A stretch of 64,000 nt of DNA from Adiantum capillus-veneris. Its lineage: Eukaryota > Streptophyta > Polypodiopsida > Polypodiales > Pteridaceae. This document shows positions 20,858 through 35,918 of this stretch, piece by piece. Both the position numbers and the translations under genes were made by a program. Numbering within the stretch: position 1 is the stretch's first letter; each line of letters starts with the position of its first letter. The notes under the pieces were generated by a model. That model had not been told where the DNA came from, did not search any database, and saw only the letters and a list, made by a program, of their open reading frames with translations. Location: contig CM043963.1 of NCBI GenBank assembly GCA_014529385.2, forward strand, positions 101,737,912-101,801,911, given 5' to 3'.

Positions 20858-22716
20858 TTGTTTTTTGGAGAGCTTGGTCTGCGTCATGAAGTAGTTAAGA
20901 CTTTGGTGATCCGTTCGAAGAATGAAAGGAGTCCCCAAAGTGCTTCCATGAGTCTAAGTCATGTAGAACTGCAAGGATTTCCTTTTCATATAAGCCTAGA
21001 GCTTGCTCAAGAGGGTCGAGCCTGCAACTTTCATAGCCTATGGCGTGCCTTTCTTGAATCAAAACAGTTCCAAGACAATCACCACATGCATCACATTGGA
21101 CCTCAAATGGCTTTGAGAGATCCGTTAGTGTAAGCACAGGTTGAGAGATAAGCTTTTCGAAAGCATTGTTCTCCTTGGCAGACCATGTGTACCTAATGTT
21201 TTTCTTTGTTAGGTCATGTAATGGTCCTGCTATTAGTGAGAACTTTTCTATGAAGTGTCTAGTATGTGCACATACCTATAAAGCTTCTTAACTCATGAAG
21301 ATTCCTTGGTTTAGGCCATCCTTTTATTACCTCTAACTTTGATGGATCCATTTGGATGCCATCTTGAGAGATAATGTGACCTAAATATTGAATCTCTTGT
21401 AAGAAAAAATCACTTTTCTTTTTATTAACATAAAGTTTATTCTCTCTCAGAACTTGAAATATTACCTGGAGGTGTTGCTTGTGTTCGTCTAATGAATTAG
21501 AGTAGATGATGATATCATCAAAGAACACTCCAGTAAAGGTTTGGTGAGGCCTGATGAATAGCTTCTCCATCAAGCGGTTGAATGTGGCTGGTGCATTGGT
21601 CAAGCCAAAAGTCATGACAATGTATTCATAAAGACCGAACGTAGTGCAAAATGCGGTGTTTACAATGTCTTGATCAACTATCCTTATTTCATGATAGCCA
21701 CTTTTTAGGTCAATCCTACTGAAGTAGGTGGAGCCTTGTGGCTTATCAAATAGGTCTTCTACCCGTGGAACGGGAAACCTATTTTTGATAGTCATCCTAT
21801 TTAGTGCTCTATAGTCGACACACATACGATATGTGCCATCTTTCTTTTGCACTAGTAGCACAAGAGAACAAAATGGAGATGAGCTAGGCCTAACCATGCC
21901 CTTCTCAACTAACTCATGCACTTGCTGCATAATCTCCTCTTGTTGAGCTTGAGAAACTCTATAAGGAGGTTTGTTGGGCGGTGAACTTCCTAGAAGAAGT
22001 TCAATTGCATGGTCATCGTTACCTCGTTTAGGGGGTAGCTCACAAGGGATGTTTTCAATAAAGACATCTTGAAACCCCTTGAGAAAATTGGATAACTCTA
22101 ATTCCTTTTGATTGTGTATATTTTCTTTTGCTAAAACATTAGGTTCATTTTGAGAATCTTTAACAAAAATCTTGTACACAGAAATAGAGCTCTTTATTGA
22201 CTTGTTGAAAGCTTGTGTATGTACAATCGGTATAGTGTTACCCATTTCCTTAGCATCTATATACATATCTTTTTCCCTGAACTTAAAGAAGATTCTCCTT
22301 TCAGGAAATTTAACATTGGCAGCCATGCGATCAAACCATGGTGCCCCTAGGATTACATCCTCATGCTTGAGAGGAGAGATCAAGAAGTCCTCTTTGTCCA
22401 CATAGCTTTGGACATGGATCCTCAATTTCCTGATTAAGGGAGTAACTGAAGCTTCTTGCCCCTTGAAAGCACTGTCTGCGGGTAGGACATCTCCCATCTC
22501 GTAGGCTTGTACGCCTAGCTTCATGGCCAACTCTATAGATATAAAATTGTGAGTAGAACCGGGGTCAAAGAGAATAAAAGCATCATGTTCTCTTAACTTT
22601 CCCCAAGCATGGCATAGAGGAGATCCTTTGTGGTGAGTTTCCTCCTCTTGGATTTTGACCAAGGTAGCTCTAGGAGGATCATGGTGGTTGTTCTTTTGGG
22701 GACAAGCGCGGTACAC
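20858..22716 (-). pseudogene. Element D protease, reverse transcriptase and RNase H
   Basis: From 22716 a long frame (to 21259) holds a retropepsin with FDPGSTHNFIS (Ser/Pro in place of the common D-S-G order), then RT: RPSSSPFCSLVLLVQKKDG, CVDYRALNRMT, RIDLKSGYHEIRI (motif A), YIVMTFGLTNAPATFNRLM and VFFDDIIIYSNS (catalytic FFDD kept). After a frameshift near 21260, RNase H continues (FEVQCDACGDCLGTVL) to about 20900 and is then disrupted. This is the best preserved RT in the window. Confidence 0.9.
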
Positions 22717-23279
22717 ATGTCACTTGTTCGCCGCCCTTGAAACACAGGTTATCCTTGCGATAACACTCAAGCTCTTCAGGAGAGAGTTTATTTTTACCTT
22801 TATAAACTCCCTTCTCTTTAGCTTTGTTGGAGTTTCCCTTAGGAGACTTTTGGACCCTTGTTTTCAGGGGAAAAATAGGCCTCTGTACGAGGAAGGACTC
22901 AAACATTGAGAGATGATTGATTGCGGGCGGGACTAGATTTGAATTAGAATTTCTCTTAACCCTCGTTTGGAAATTGATTCGAGAGGCCACCATAGTATGA
23001 TGTATTACCACCGATATGGTGCGTGGCCTTTGGGAGTTGACATACTCCGCCATTTCTTCGGTTAAGCCCGCACAAAATTGTTGCTTTTGCTCTCCAAAAT
23101 CCAACTTTTTGAAGACAGTGGATTTGAGTTGTAGGTCCCAAAACTTGTCTACATATTTCTGGATGGATTCATAGGGAGAGAGCTTCAAGCTTCGCCATTG
23201 GGTGAGTACTTTGTCTTTGGCATCGATGGCCAAAGACTACTTCATAATGGAAGCTCTCAAAGCTTTCCATGTTCGTGGA
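22679..23279 (-). pseudogene. Element D gag, 3' part with damaged zinc knuckle
   Basis: Second half of the capsid domain (QWRSLKLSPYESIQKYVDKF, then CAGLTEEMAEYVNSQ), a basic linker, and a zinc knuckle near 22720-22700 in which the second Cys is Gly (CFKGGEQ) and a frameshift follows (MYRACPQK in the next frame). Its 5' part lies at 55078-56035. The frame is continuous across the deleted insertion apart from a TAG near 23240. Confidence 0.85.
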
Positions 23280-24198
23280 TGTTAGCAGTAAGCTAACATG
23301 GTCACCATTTTTCGGAGTTCTCCTTGTAAAACAATTATTATTTTGATAAATCGAAAATATTGTAACTCCTGTTTTCTTGATAAACCTTATAATTAATGAG
23401 CCGGGGCTACAAGCTTCCAGATTGTATCAGCCATTCAATTCCCAGCTTTGGTAGAACTCCAGATTATTACTTTTGACCACCCAAAAACCTTGGCTAAGGT
23501 ATAAAAGCCAATTTTTGTAAGTTTTTAAGAATTTTTTGGATAAGAAATACACAGCGTGAGCTAATGGCACTCACTTCTCTCCTTCTTGCGCTTCCTACTC
23601 CCTCTACGGTTGTCACATTGTGAATTCGTTTGTTGCATTGCAACCGCAGGTAAGAGCTCTACGCATTGACATAAGCCATCACAATATTTCGTAGCTTTTG
23701 ACGTCGCCGACCCGCGGCCTAATTTCATCATAAACAGGAATTTGCATGTTTAAATCAAAACCTAAGCATAGGCGGGGTATTGGGGCATCATTGCTAAGCA
23801 TTTAGATGCATTCTGGGTCGAAAACGACTAGGTCAAAAATCCAATGCTGTTAATAATCGCAATTTTGGAACTTGACCTAAAGTGGGGTTTGAGGCCATAG
23901 GCATGTGTGCTTAGGTCTTATAAACTTGTCCTAGAAGTTTCATTATATTTGGATGTCATTTGATGCTGTAACCGATGTGATTTGCTTGCCGATGAGCGAT
24001 TGGCTTTTGGTGATTTCAGTCACTTGAGTGTAGCCTGAGTTAGATGCGAGTTGTTAGTTGTTTTCCGAGAGGTTGACAAACTCTTGTAGCCTCTATGCAC
24101 TAGTTGAGTCAGCTTCGTCCCATGGTTTGACAAATTAATCGTGGTTTTCACTAATATTGCAATAAGATAGGATGGTGAGGTTAGATATGCGTCTCAAA
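23280..24198 (+). repeat. Element C 5' LTR
   Basis: A 919-bp LTR matching 54175-55077. It starts TGTTAGCAGTAAGCTAACA, an imperfect hairpin with 7-bp stem, and ends TCTCAAA where the partner has TCCCACA, so the canonical CA end is mutated. It carries one degenerate palindrome word (AATAATCGCAATT near 23852) related to the leader arrays. Confidence 0.92.
23500..23507 (+). promoter_or_regulatory. TATA box of element C 5' LTR
   Basis: TATAAAAG within GGCTAAGGTATAAAAGCC, 220 bases into the LTR, a usual distance for a U3 core promoter. The 3' LTR has TATGAAAG at the same place (54378-54385), so only the 5' copy keeps the consensus. Confidence 0.6.
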
Positions 24199-24946
24199 TT
24201 TGGCACCGCTCCCGAGGAAGAATAGACCTAAACTAGGGAAAACATGAGCGTCTTGTGTAGCTTTGTCCATTAACTTCCTCTAGGTTCACCTAGAGTAAAA
24301 CTCTCTTTTAGAAACCGCATAGCTTAAGATTGTCGTCTTTTGCTATGTAGAGGTAGCTTGGAAGTAATCGTACTTGCTGAGTGCCTTTAGGATTATAGGA
24401 TTGTAGATTTAAATTATGATTTGGAGAATGATTGGTAGACGAGACAAGTCTTAAGATCAAGACTCTGAAAAACATAAAAAACACAAGAAAATGCGTGTTT
24501 GTGGACACTTTCCACAACCCCATTGCATGAGGAACTAGGAGTAGGCTAAGTAGGATCCAAGGTGGATTTCATAGCATTGCTCTCTCTGAAAGAATCAAGT
24601 GTGAGTTGGTATGTAAAGTTGCAGAATTTCAGGTCTATGGCTAGAAATAGCACGAAAAGACTCGAATTCATTCAATCCAACTGGGGAGTAAGCCTAAGAG
24701 TTGTCTGAACCAATGGGTAAGCTCAAGGACACTTCGAGGTAAAAATTTCAAGAAGTTGACCAAAAATCAAATTATTTACTTTTTCTTGACATTTTAGGCC
24801 AAATTAAGTTTTGACTTGATTTATGGGCTTAAAAAACATCATAAAAGGACTGTCTTTGAGAAAATTGCAAAAAAGTGTTCATTTCAAGCATCGAGTTAAT
24901 AATCATGATTATTAACTTTTTGCTCTAAATTAACCAAGACTCATAT
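24199..24946 (+). other. Element C primer-binding site and first part of leader
   Basis: After LTR and TT comes TGGCACCGCTCCCGAGG (24201-24217), a primer-binding site by position and TGG start; I could not assign the tRNA. The remaining leader is non-coding. A perfect 24-bp palindrome at 24894-24917 is the first unit of the approximately 290-bp series that resumes at 36672 beyond element B. Confidence 0.65.
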
Positions 24947-27432
<2,486 letters not shown>

Positions 27433-27459
27433 TTAGCCCTCCCATCTGGCTAGAGGCAT

Positions 27460-28930
27460 TCATGCTTCTAGCCCTTCCTCTGCATCTTTAGTTGTGGATT
27501 TAGATGTTTCTCCCTCTTCTTGAATGTCTAGCATGACTTCTGGATCAAACCTAAGAAAATACCTTTTGAGTCTCCATCCATTGACCCTAGTCTTGTGAAT
27601 TCTTCCGTCTGCTTCCATCAGCTTATAGCTGCCGTTGTCATAGCGTTTCTTGATGATGAATTTTCCTTCCCATCTGGGTTGAAAGTTCTTGTCCTTTCTG
27701 GTGTCGAATCTGTTGTCGTATCTCAACACTAATATACCTTTGTCCAGTCCCTTTTCTTTAAGCCCTTGATTGAAAGTGAGCCGGCATCGTTCTGCCTGCG
27801 CTGCATAGTGATTGATTGCTTCTTCCTTATCTAGTTGGAGCCTCTCCAGATCCAAGATATGGTTTCGGAGATTTACGATTGGGCATTGTATCTGGCTAGC
27901 CAAGACTCGTAAATTGGCTATCTGTACCTCAATGGGTAGAATTGTCTCCTTCCCATAAACTAGATGGAAAGGGGTGAAACCTAGTGATGTTCGAAACGTC
28001 GTTCGGTAGGCCCAAAGAGCTACCATGAGATGTTTATCCCAGTCTTCTGTGTGATTGTTCACCTGCTTTGTGATGATCATTCCATTTAGCTTCTCTACCA
28101 GACCATTGCATTGTGGATAGTATGGTGTGGAATGTAGGCGTGTGATGCCTAACTTCTTCATCAGTTCTCCCACATGATTGCCTCTGAAACCTGTTCGTCT
28201 ATCTGATATTATCTCAAGAGGAGTGCCAAAACGGCAACAAATATGCTCAAAAATGAACTTTGCTACCTCTTGGACTGTAACGCGGGTGGTGGCTATTGCT
28301 TCTGCCCATCAGGTCATGTAGTCTACACCCATTATGATGTACAGTTTACCTGATTGGGCCCTTGGTAAAGGACCGATTTCATCTATTCCCCATTTCTCAA
28401 ATGGACCATATGAGATGATAGGGGTTTGTGGCTCGTAGGTTTATGTGCGATCACTGGCCACTTGACAAGCCTTACATGTTTTACACCAATGGTGTACATC
28501 CCTTGTTCAAGCTAGGCCAAGAGTATCCTGCTTGTGGAATCTTCCTACTTCTTGTCGAATCTTCCTACTGGTGATATCTAGAGCAAAATGACCATCGGAG
28601 ACACCATCATGGCAACTTGAATTACCTCTATGATCTCACTGGAGGTGGGCACCCGCCTGAGAATTTGATCTTTGCCCTTACAATACAAGTGGTCGTTTAC
28701 AAGGAAGTATCTGGTAGCCTTCCTTACCAGCCACTGTTTCTGGCCTTTGGTGTATCCTTCCGGACATTCTCCTGTATCTAGAAAGCTGACGATATTAGGC
28801 ATAGCATCACTACCTTGAAAGAGGGGTAGCTTCAATTTGATGGCTCCTACGGGAACGTCTTGTATTCTTTCTTTGGCTAGAGCATCTGCCTCCTGATTTT
28901 TTGCTCTGGGGACATGAAATAGTTTCACTG
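27460..28930 (-). pseudogene. Element B integrase and end of archaeal-type RNase H
   Basis: The right end (28928) still shows the RNase H tail VPRAKNQEADALAKE, then a linker and an interrupted zinc-binding region. From 28173 a continuous frame contains LGITRLHSTPYYPQCNGLVE (catalytic Glu), AYRTTFRTSLGFTPFHLVYG and NFQPRWEGKFIIKKRYDNGS, ending with an acidic tail at 27460. The core between about 28200 and 28600 is broken by stops. A small duplication repeats CTTCCTACT-type sequence at 28540-28570. Same domain order as element A without the 44-bp duplication. Confidence 0.85.
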
Positions 28931-28974
28931 CTTCAAATTTCCTTAGAAGATCCTTAACTTGGCGTAGTTAACCA

Positions 28975-29700
28975 AGTAAAACCTGATTTTTACAAACCCA
29001 AGTGCCATTTATGTGCCTTATCAAAAGCAAATCATCGCCAAACACATTTAGGCATTGAATTTGTTCCAAACCAAGAATTAGGGCTGCATATTCTGCTTCA
29101 TTGTTGGAGTGGGAGTGTAATAACTGCCCGATGGAGAATACTCTTTCTTGTTGCTCATTGAAAATGACTATGCCAGCTACAGAGACTGGTCCATTGTTCT
29201 CTTGTATGCTCCGTCAAAGAAAAGAGACTGAGCTCTTTCTAGCTTAGGACTCTCTACCATTGGTGTTTCTTCCTTTGCTTCCGTGTTGACCTTCAGCTTC
29301 TTCTCATAGTGGTGATGAGTGAGAATTCCCGCTAAACTAGCCCTGGTGGAGTTTTCTACTTGCATGGTGTAGTCAAACTCTTGTAATCTACTTAACCACT
29401 TAGAGATCCTAGATGAAACATCCGTGTGTTACATTACATATGGGAAAACCTCTTCCATTTTGTCAGGATTACAAAGGGTCTAGGCAAGAGATAGGAGCGG
29501 AACTTTGTGGTAGCAAACATTAGTGCCAGAACCATGTGTTCTACTTCGGTAAATCCCTTTTCTAAAGGGGTCATGATAGGACTAGAGAAGTAAATAGGAC
29601 GCATGAAAGAAGTTTGGGGGTCCTTTTGCATTAGCACGGCTCCGAGTGTATCACTTCCAACACTAGGGTTCACATAAAATGGCTCGTCCCACTTAGGACG
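28975..29700 (-). pseudogene. Element B native and archaeal-type RNase H
   Basis: Native RNase H begins around 29680 with MNPSVGSDTLGAVLMQ, again Asn instead of the catalytic Asp, then EKGFTEVEHMVLALMFATT. The second RNase H starts near 29230 with LFFDGAYKRTMDQS, followed in shifted frames by the rest to about 28980. Both elements of the family share the Asp-to-Asn change, so it predates their separation. Confidence 0.78.
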
Positions 29701-29784
29701 TGAAATGGTGGGAAGCTTAGCTAGGATTTGCTTTACCTCAGCAAATTGCTACTCATTCTCTTCACTCCACGAGAAAACCTCCCT

Positions 29785-30470
29785 CTAGGTGATTGTTTGT
29801 AGGGGAAGGACCACTTGAGATAGCAAGTGAATGAACCTACTTAAGTATCTTATCTTCTGAAGGAAAGAAACCAACTGCTTAGCAATGGTGGGTGACGGCA
29901 AAGATACCACGGCTTGAATCTTGCTAGGGTCAGCCTCAATCCTTTTTGCTGAAATTACATGGCCAAGGAGAGTGGCTTTGTTTTCACCGATGTGACACTT
30001 ATCCACGTTGAGCTGGCCACCCAAGGTTTGCAGTCTGGTTAAGCCATAATAGACTTTGCTTAAATGAAGGGCTCGGGAACTATAGATGCAAAAATCATCT
30101 ATGAAAATCCGTATTGATGTTCCAAAGTAGGGTTGGAAAACAAAGGTCACATAGCACTAAAATATGTCCGGGGCGTTAGTGAGGCCAAAAGGCATCACCC
30201 TATAAGCAAAGCATCCCCAAGGTGCGATGAAGGTTGTCTTCTTCTTATCTTCTTCCGCAATGCTAATCTGGAAGTATCCTGAGTAGCCATCGCACACTGT
30301 GTATCGTTCGTAACCCGCCACTTAATTGAGAATTTCATCCTGGAATGAGAGAGGAAAGTGATCCCTCTTCGTGGCTGCATTGAGGGTTTATAGTCCACAC
30401 AGACTCTCCACTTACCTTTTTTTTGGTGTGACTACTACTGGGGAGACCCATTCTGAGTCTTCTACAGGGT
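29785..30470 (-). pseudogene. Element B reverse transcriptase
   Basis: Two frames. The fingers and palm (30412-30195) are frameshifted; the second part (30150-29785) reads FQPYFGTSIRIFIDDFCIYS with the catalytic FIDD intact, then the thumb with LLGHVISAKRIEADPSKIQA. A stop and substitutions near 30155 destroy the usual LTNAPATFQ block. Confidence 0.8.
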
Positions 30471-31260
30471 AGATGAAACCTGCTTGTAGCAAACTTCTCA
30501 CTTCTTTAAGTAGTGCCGCTTGTTGGATTACTCCAAGTCTTCTGAGCTTCTCCACTATGGGTTTACTACCTTCCTTAAGTTTTATGTGGTTTTTCACTAC
30601 TGTAATTCTTGTGATCTTATCATAGCCATCAATGAACAAAGTAGTGAAGTTACCTAGCATGGAAACATATTCCTTCCTTTCTCCATCGGTTAACTCATTT
30701 GAGAGCATTTTTTGTAATTTACCTGCATCCTCCAAGGACTGCGTACCTGATGATTCCTCTTGGTTTGTCGGGGGTGTTTCAGATTGTGTCAATCTTTTTG
30801 GGTCTTTAAGAATGACCCCCATCACTTTGATGCTACTGTCACTCCCGTCAGTGGTGGTTGTCTCTTCTCCTGAGGTAGACGAATAGTCGTTGGTGGAATC
30901 ATCTTTTGAAGCCTCCAAGATCATGTTGCGTTGCTTCCCAGTCCGCATGTCGTAGAATATGGACTTCCCTTTAGCGTCCTTCATCTGAATCATTCCGGTG
31001 CTCCAGTCTTGTTTAGCTTCCATAGCCATAAGCCAAGGCCTCCCAAGAATGATGGGGTAGCCCTCCCCTTTGTGTGGCATGACAAAGATGTCTACCTCCA
31101 CTTCTATATTGAATGCTTTTACTTTGACCGCATTCACAATACCCACACATTTCACTCTTACATTGTTTGCCATTTTGGCTCAGCACGGTGCCGGCCTACT
31201 TACCTCTAGACCTAGATGGTGCATCATCTTTTCACTCATGACACATATTTGCGCGCCACC
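30412..31260 (-). pseudogene. Element B protease and RT N-terminal linker
   Basis: Retropepsin: IYIDGGAQICVMSEK near 31250 (D-G-G active site), EVEVDIFVMPHKGEGYPI, then ILGRPWLMAMEAKQDW. An acidic Ser/Thr linker (SSTSGEETTTTDGSDS) leads to the RT start SLLQAGFIYPVEDSEW at about 30470. The frame from 31173 to 30412 is open; the catalytic site lies in the neighbouring frame, so a frameshift near 31180 separates them. Confidence 0.8.
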
Positions 31261-32709
31261 ATCTATGTAGATGTTTGAGATCCGTTTCCCCTTGATGTGG
31301 GCATCCATGGTTGGTAGGATGTCGTCAAGATCCCTTCCAGAGATAGCCCCAGCTATCCTAGGTCTTGATTTCTTGGTACTTACCATTTTTGTCCATTGCC
31401 TCCTCATTCTTGGTGCAAGGTGGAGTAATTGGGGCCAGGTTATCTTCAGGCCCTGGATTAACACATCCTGAACTAAGTCATAGGGTTTTTCATACTCACC
31501 TAGTGAGAAGTCCACGATGTCTATCTTCTGTCGTGGTTTAGCTGCTTGCTTGCTAGACTCAGCCTTCCCTTTCATCTTCTCTTCTCTTTGAGAGGCTTCC
31601 TCGTGCCTGGCACGCTTCACTCCCATAGCATCCACTTCTTCTACCTTTGCTTTCCCTTTGTGCTTCTCTCAAATTGATTCTTCTAGCTTTGCCTTCCCTT
31701 TAGCCTCAAAGCTAATAACACTCACCCCTTGGTTCAAAGCAAGTGGTGGGGGTAGTGGTGGAATGAGAGGTTGGGGTGGTGGTTGTTGTTGTACAGGTGG
31801 TCGAAGGATTTGGACCGGTGGGATCAGCCCAAGTTTCCTAGATGGGCGTGGTCTTGCTCTTGGCGGAGAGATCTGATTCTGTCTCCCCTCCCTATTGAAA
31901 TTCTACCTCCTTCGATGTGGGCAGTAGTACATACCATGACCATCTTCCCCGCAATTGTAGCAGTGGTACTCTTGGTTCTACCTTTGTTGTCCTCTTCCTT
32001 GTTCTGGATTCCTGATAGGTGCATGCCCTTGCTGCACCAAATGCACGGATAAACTCTCTAGTTGGGTGGTGATGCAACTCAGCAAGTCTTGCTGCTCTTT
32101 TGATGCCTCTTGCGGTTGGGCGCTATGACTGCCTAATGCAATCACAGGGGTTGGTTGGGCCGAGCTTTTTGCCTCTAACTCTTTTACTCTTGCTTGCATA
32201 CGCAGCTTCTTGTCTTTAAGGCGGGCTACTTCGACTGTCAACGCATATGTTGCAGGAAACCTTCCCTTCACCTTCTCTCTAAGCGGCGATCATAGACCAG
32301 CAATGAAACGGTCCTTCTTTAGGAAATTAGGCGCTCCTTTTCCTTTCTCCAGTGAGGCAACCCATCTCTCCCATAAGTCCACAAATTTGTACTCGTAGGT
32401 GGCATACTCTAGCAGACCTCCCTGTTTCAATTCTGCCAATAGCTGCCATAGCTTCTCCAAGGTTGTGCCTCCACCAAACCTCTTTACAAAAGCAGCCCTC
32501 AATACTTCCCATGCATTCTTGGTAGCCTGGGGCAATGCATTATAGTAGGACTTGGCCTCTACTTTCATCAGTAGAGGAAAAATTCTAAGTCGTGAAGCGT
32601 CATCATCTTTGTTGGAGACGACACAAGCAATGTCAAAATCATCCAAAAAGTCGGTGGTGAGATCTTCTCCCTTCTTTCCACTGAACATGGGGAAAGAAAC
32701 ACTTGCCAT
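31261..32709 (-). pseudogene. Element B gag and gag-protease linker
   Basis: ATG at 32709 starts a Retrotrans_gag domain (MASVSFPMFSGKKGEDL, LRIFPLLMKVEAKSYYNALP, FVKRFGGGTTLEKLWQLL) that runs to a stop after DRFIAGL. It resumes with KGRFPATYALTVEVARLKDK and a degenerate zinc knuckle at about 31930-31970. The linker (31900-31270) is basic and Gln/Lys-rich (KRARHEEASQREEKMKGKAE) and ends at the protease. In element A the stretch between two GATGTGGGCA words (31294-31303 and 31914-31923 here) is missing. Confidence 0.82.
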
Positions 32710-32984
32710 GGTAGTGACTCAGGAAATTTCAAACTTTTTCTTTTTTAGATTAATGACAGTGGCGGCTCATAGCGGCTTTTTACAGGGTTGGGTGGATAGG
32801 TTAAAACAGAATAAAGATAGAAACATTAAAGCAATGATGGTAATCCAATATGGGGAGAATGATAGGGTTTGGGGAATTAAGGATTTCTCCGAGTACCACC
32901 GCACCGAAAAGGTACACGATCTTCTATTGATAGAATATTTTTCTATCTACATAGATATTCACATGCATATGCTGCAGGAATCTG

Positions 32985-33949
32985 AACGGGAATGATGTCG
33001 GCCCGTTTTCCATCATGCACAGAGGGTGGAATACTTACTTATACTCTTACCATGCAAGTGTTGATGAGTCGGCACATCCACAAGAGGTCGTCGCCTTTCA
33101 TGGGCTCTACCTTTCCTTCGTCACTCATCACATATGGAGTGATGGCGACACGTCTGAGCACTCCCAGCCTCTTGGCTAGTAGAAACTGCAGATAATTTCC
33201 GTAGTCGGCGTGTTGCATGAATTCCACTCCATTCAGCTGCAACTCGTCTCCAACCCACTGGGTTTCACCCGTGGTGGAGAGCTTCTTCAAGATAAGTTGT
33301 ACAGGGAGAGGAGGAATATCCTCTACCCGTCTTCTAAAACAGCGAGAGCAGTAGCCGAACCACTCTTCCCTAGGACATGGGAATCTTCTTACCACTTCTT
33401 CTTCATGATTGTCGAAGTGGATTGGTAGCACTCGCATGCGTCATGCAAATCGGTAGGCGACCTTCCGCCGTTTAACTTTGGATGACTTTCTCTTTGGCAA
33501 GCTGGGTACAACCCGGCTTTCTGAGCTTGAAGCACTTGCTTGGCCAGATGTTTCTCCCTTCAGGGTCATGTCTTTCCAGACTGGCTTATCTTTTCCTTAC
33601 CTTTGTCTCACGTAGCCCCTTTAGGCCATTTTGGAGCAAAGGTTATAACCTTGACTGTACTTTCTTTATGGAAGAGAGGCCTCACCATTTCTTTCCTTCT
33701 TTGATGTGAATGAATTCTTCATGATGAATGTCAATGTAGACGATTTCAGCTCCTTTGGCACTTCACAGACCTCCCACCTGATGCTCTCAACTTGTGGTTA
33801 GAACTATCAACACGAGATGGATAATTTACCTCTTGAATACTGATGACACTGCAGCCTGGCAGTAGTACTTCAATGAAGGCGGCTAGTGCCTCCTTAGTCT
33901 CCTCTTCGTCCATCCTCCGGTTAGAAAATTCCTTCAGCCATTCGTCCAT
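32985..33949 (-). pseudogene. Element B ORF upstream of gag (function unknown)
   Basis: Counterpart of 11818-10815. It opens MDEWLKEFSNRRMDEEETKE at 33949; the best preserved part (33437-33039) includes PCPREEWFGYCSRCF, VEDIPPLPVQLILKKLSTTG and VEFMQHADYGNYLQFLLAKR. Conservation between A and B with mostly synonymous or conservative differences supports a real former ORF. Unrecognised domain. Confidence 0.65.
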
Positions 33950-33965
33950 GATTGATGGCGTACGT

Positions 33966-34020
33966 CACTTTCAGCATTGTAAACTGAAGGTCTTGAGTTC
34001 GATCCTCCGTGGGGGCACCA
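33966..34020 (-). promoter_or_regulatory. Element B primer-binding site extended into a tRNA-Thr-like 3' half
   Basis: Two bases inside the 5' LTR end, the minus strand reads TGGTGCCCCCAC, a primer-binding site. On the plus strand the 55 bases ending at CCA (34018-34020) look like the 3' half of a tRNA: anticodon loop ATTGTAA (anticodon TGT), T-loop TTCGATC (33999-34005), five T-stem bases, seven acceptor bases TGGGGGC, discriminator A, then CCA. Spacing from T-loop to CCA is exactly that of a tRNA. No 5' half is present, so it is not a tRNA gene. Confidence 0.7.
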
Positions 34021-34022
34021 AA

Positions 34023-34961
34023 TGACGAGAGCAAAGAAAACCCCGAACCCGACAGCTTCTAAAACGCGGGGACCTGAATGGCACACCTTGAGCCTGTCAC
34101 GGTAAAACACACACACACAGATTGACAAATGATGAAAACCCTCAGGGGTGTGAGGGAGAATTATTTATGCAGTATTTACAATGACCTTCCTTCCAGCGAG
34201 GTGGCACACCATGGTGATAGAGAGGTAGGGAGAAAAGATGGTGAAACTACTTGGTGCGTTCTCTAAAGACGACTCGATTATTGTGAAACTTTGCTACCAA
34301 GAACGTGAGTGTGTGTGTGTGTGCATCGACCATTGGAGTCGAGAGGTGGACGTGGCTCCCTTCACATGGTGCAATTCCCAAGGCAAACCATCACACAAGC
34401 CCCCTCCCCGTGATGCCAATAGTGTCAACTCTTCTCACTAAAAACTCTACCAAAGGCTGACCTCTCATGACCTTCCCCCCCCGAATAGTGACCTCTCATT
34501 GCTTTTTTATAGGTGTTGGCTGCTTGGATTAGGGTAATCCCGGTGTGATTAGGGTAAGCTAATCGGGGAGACAAAGCAAGGCGGTGGGCCCAGTGTGGTT
34601 GACCCTTGATTTGTCTTGGGAGTTATTTAAAAATGAAAACGTCTACGTGGGCCTTTGTAACCATCACCTAGAGAGAGGGAATTTACAAATTGGGAATTCT
34701 ACAAGGCTTGGGTGAAAACTGAATAAATGATGAACCTAACCTACAGATTACTGAAAATGGCATCGTGGTTCCGTGATGCCGGCGAATTGTGTGTTGCCGG
34801 TATGTCGGTGTAGCACGTACGTCTTTTCGGGGTCGGCCGGGGCATGCCTTTGGCGCATTTCTTCTTTTTGTTGTTGGTGGTGCGTGCTTTGAGTTCCTCC
34901 TTCTTTTCCTTTGTCGTCATAGTCGTAATATCCTTCGGTTTTTTTATGTGTGGTGCGTATT

Positions 34962-34998
<37 letters not shown>

Positions 34999-35179
34999 AT
35001 ATATATATAGAGAGAGAGAGAGAGGTGTGCGTGTATATTTACATGTGTGTGCATCTGCGTGCATGGGAACGGGGGGGTTATTGTGTATATATATATATAT
35101 ATATATATACTTTTTTTTCTGTTTTGATTTACCGTAGTGTTGTGGCAATGCAGAGACGGGGGGGTGAGGGTGGTGAATC

Positions 35180-35276
<97 letters not shown>

Positions 35277-35359
35277 GTATTGTGTGTCAAGCGGCGCCTA
35301 CACGTGCTGTGTACAGAGAGAGGGCATGAGCGGCGGTGTGGAGCCGGGTGCCGCTGCGG

Positions 35360-35435
<76 letters not shown>

Positions 35436-35592
35436 ATGAAGGTGGGGGGAGATGGTGAGGGAGGGGAGAGGGGATAGGGATTGTGAAGGGGTGTGTATGG
35501 CAGGAAGCACGCGGGTGGGTGCGGACAAGCACGAGGCCCGGGAGGGGGGGTAGCCGACAGAGGGCGAGACAAGGAGGGGGGGGTGCTTATTC

Positions 35593-35679
<87 letters not shown>

Positions 35680-35833
35680 GTGGCTTAGGGGTGGTTCCCA
35701 CCAAGGGAAGAGAGGGAGAGAGAGGGAGATAGGGGTTGTGGGGGGGGGGGGGTTATAGGATAGAGGAAGAGAGGGTGAGAGAGATAGAGGGAGGGAGAGA
35801 TGGTGCTTGCCCTAAGGCGTGTCGTGACTACTC

Positions 35834-35918
<85 letters not shown>

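Noticed and set aside
33966..34020. A tRNA-Thr gene
   Set aside because: Only the 3' half is present, including an encoded CCA, which plant nuclear tRNA genes lack. It abuts an LTR, so it is a primer-site extension.
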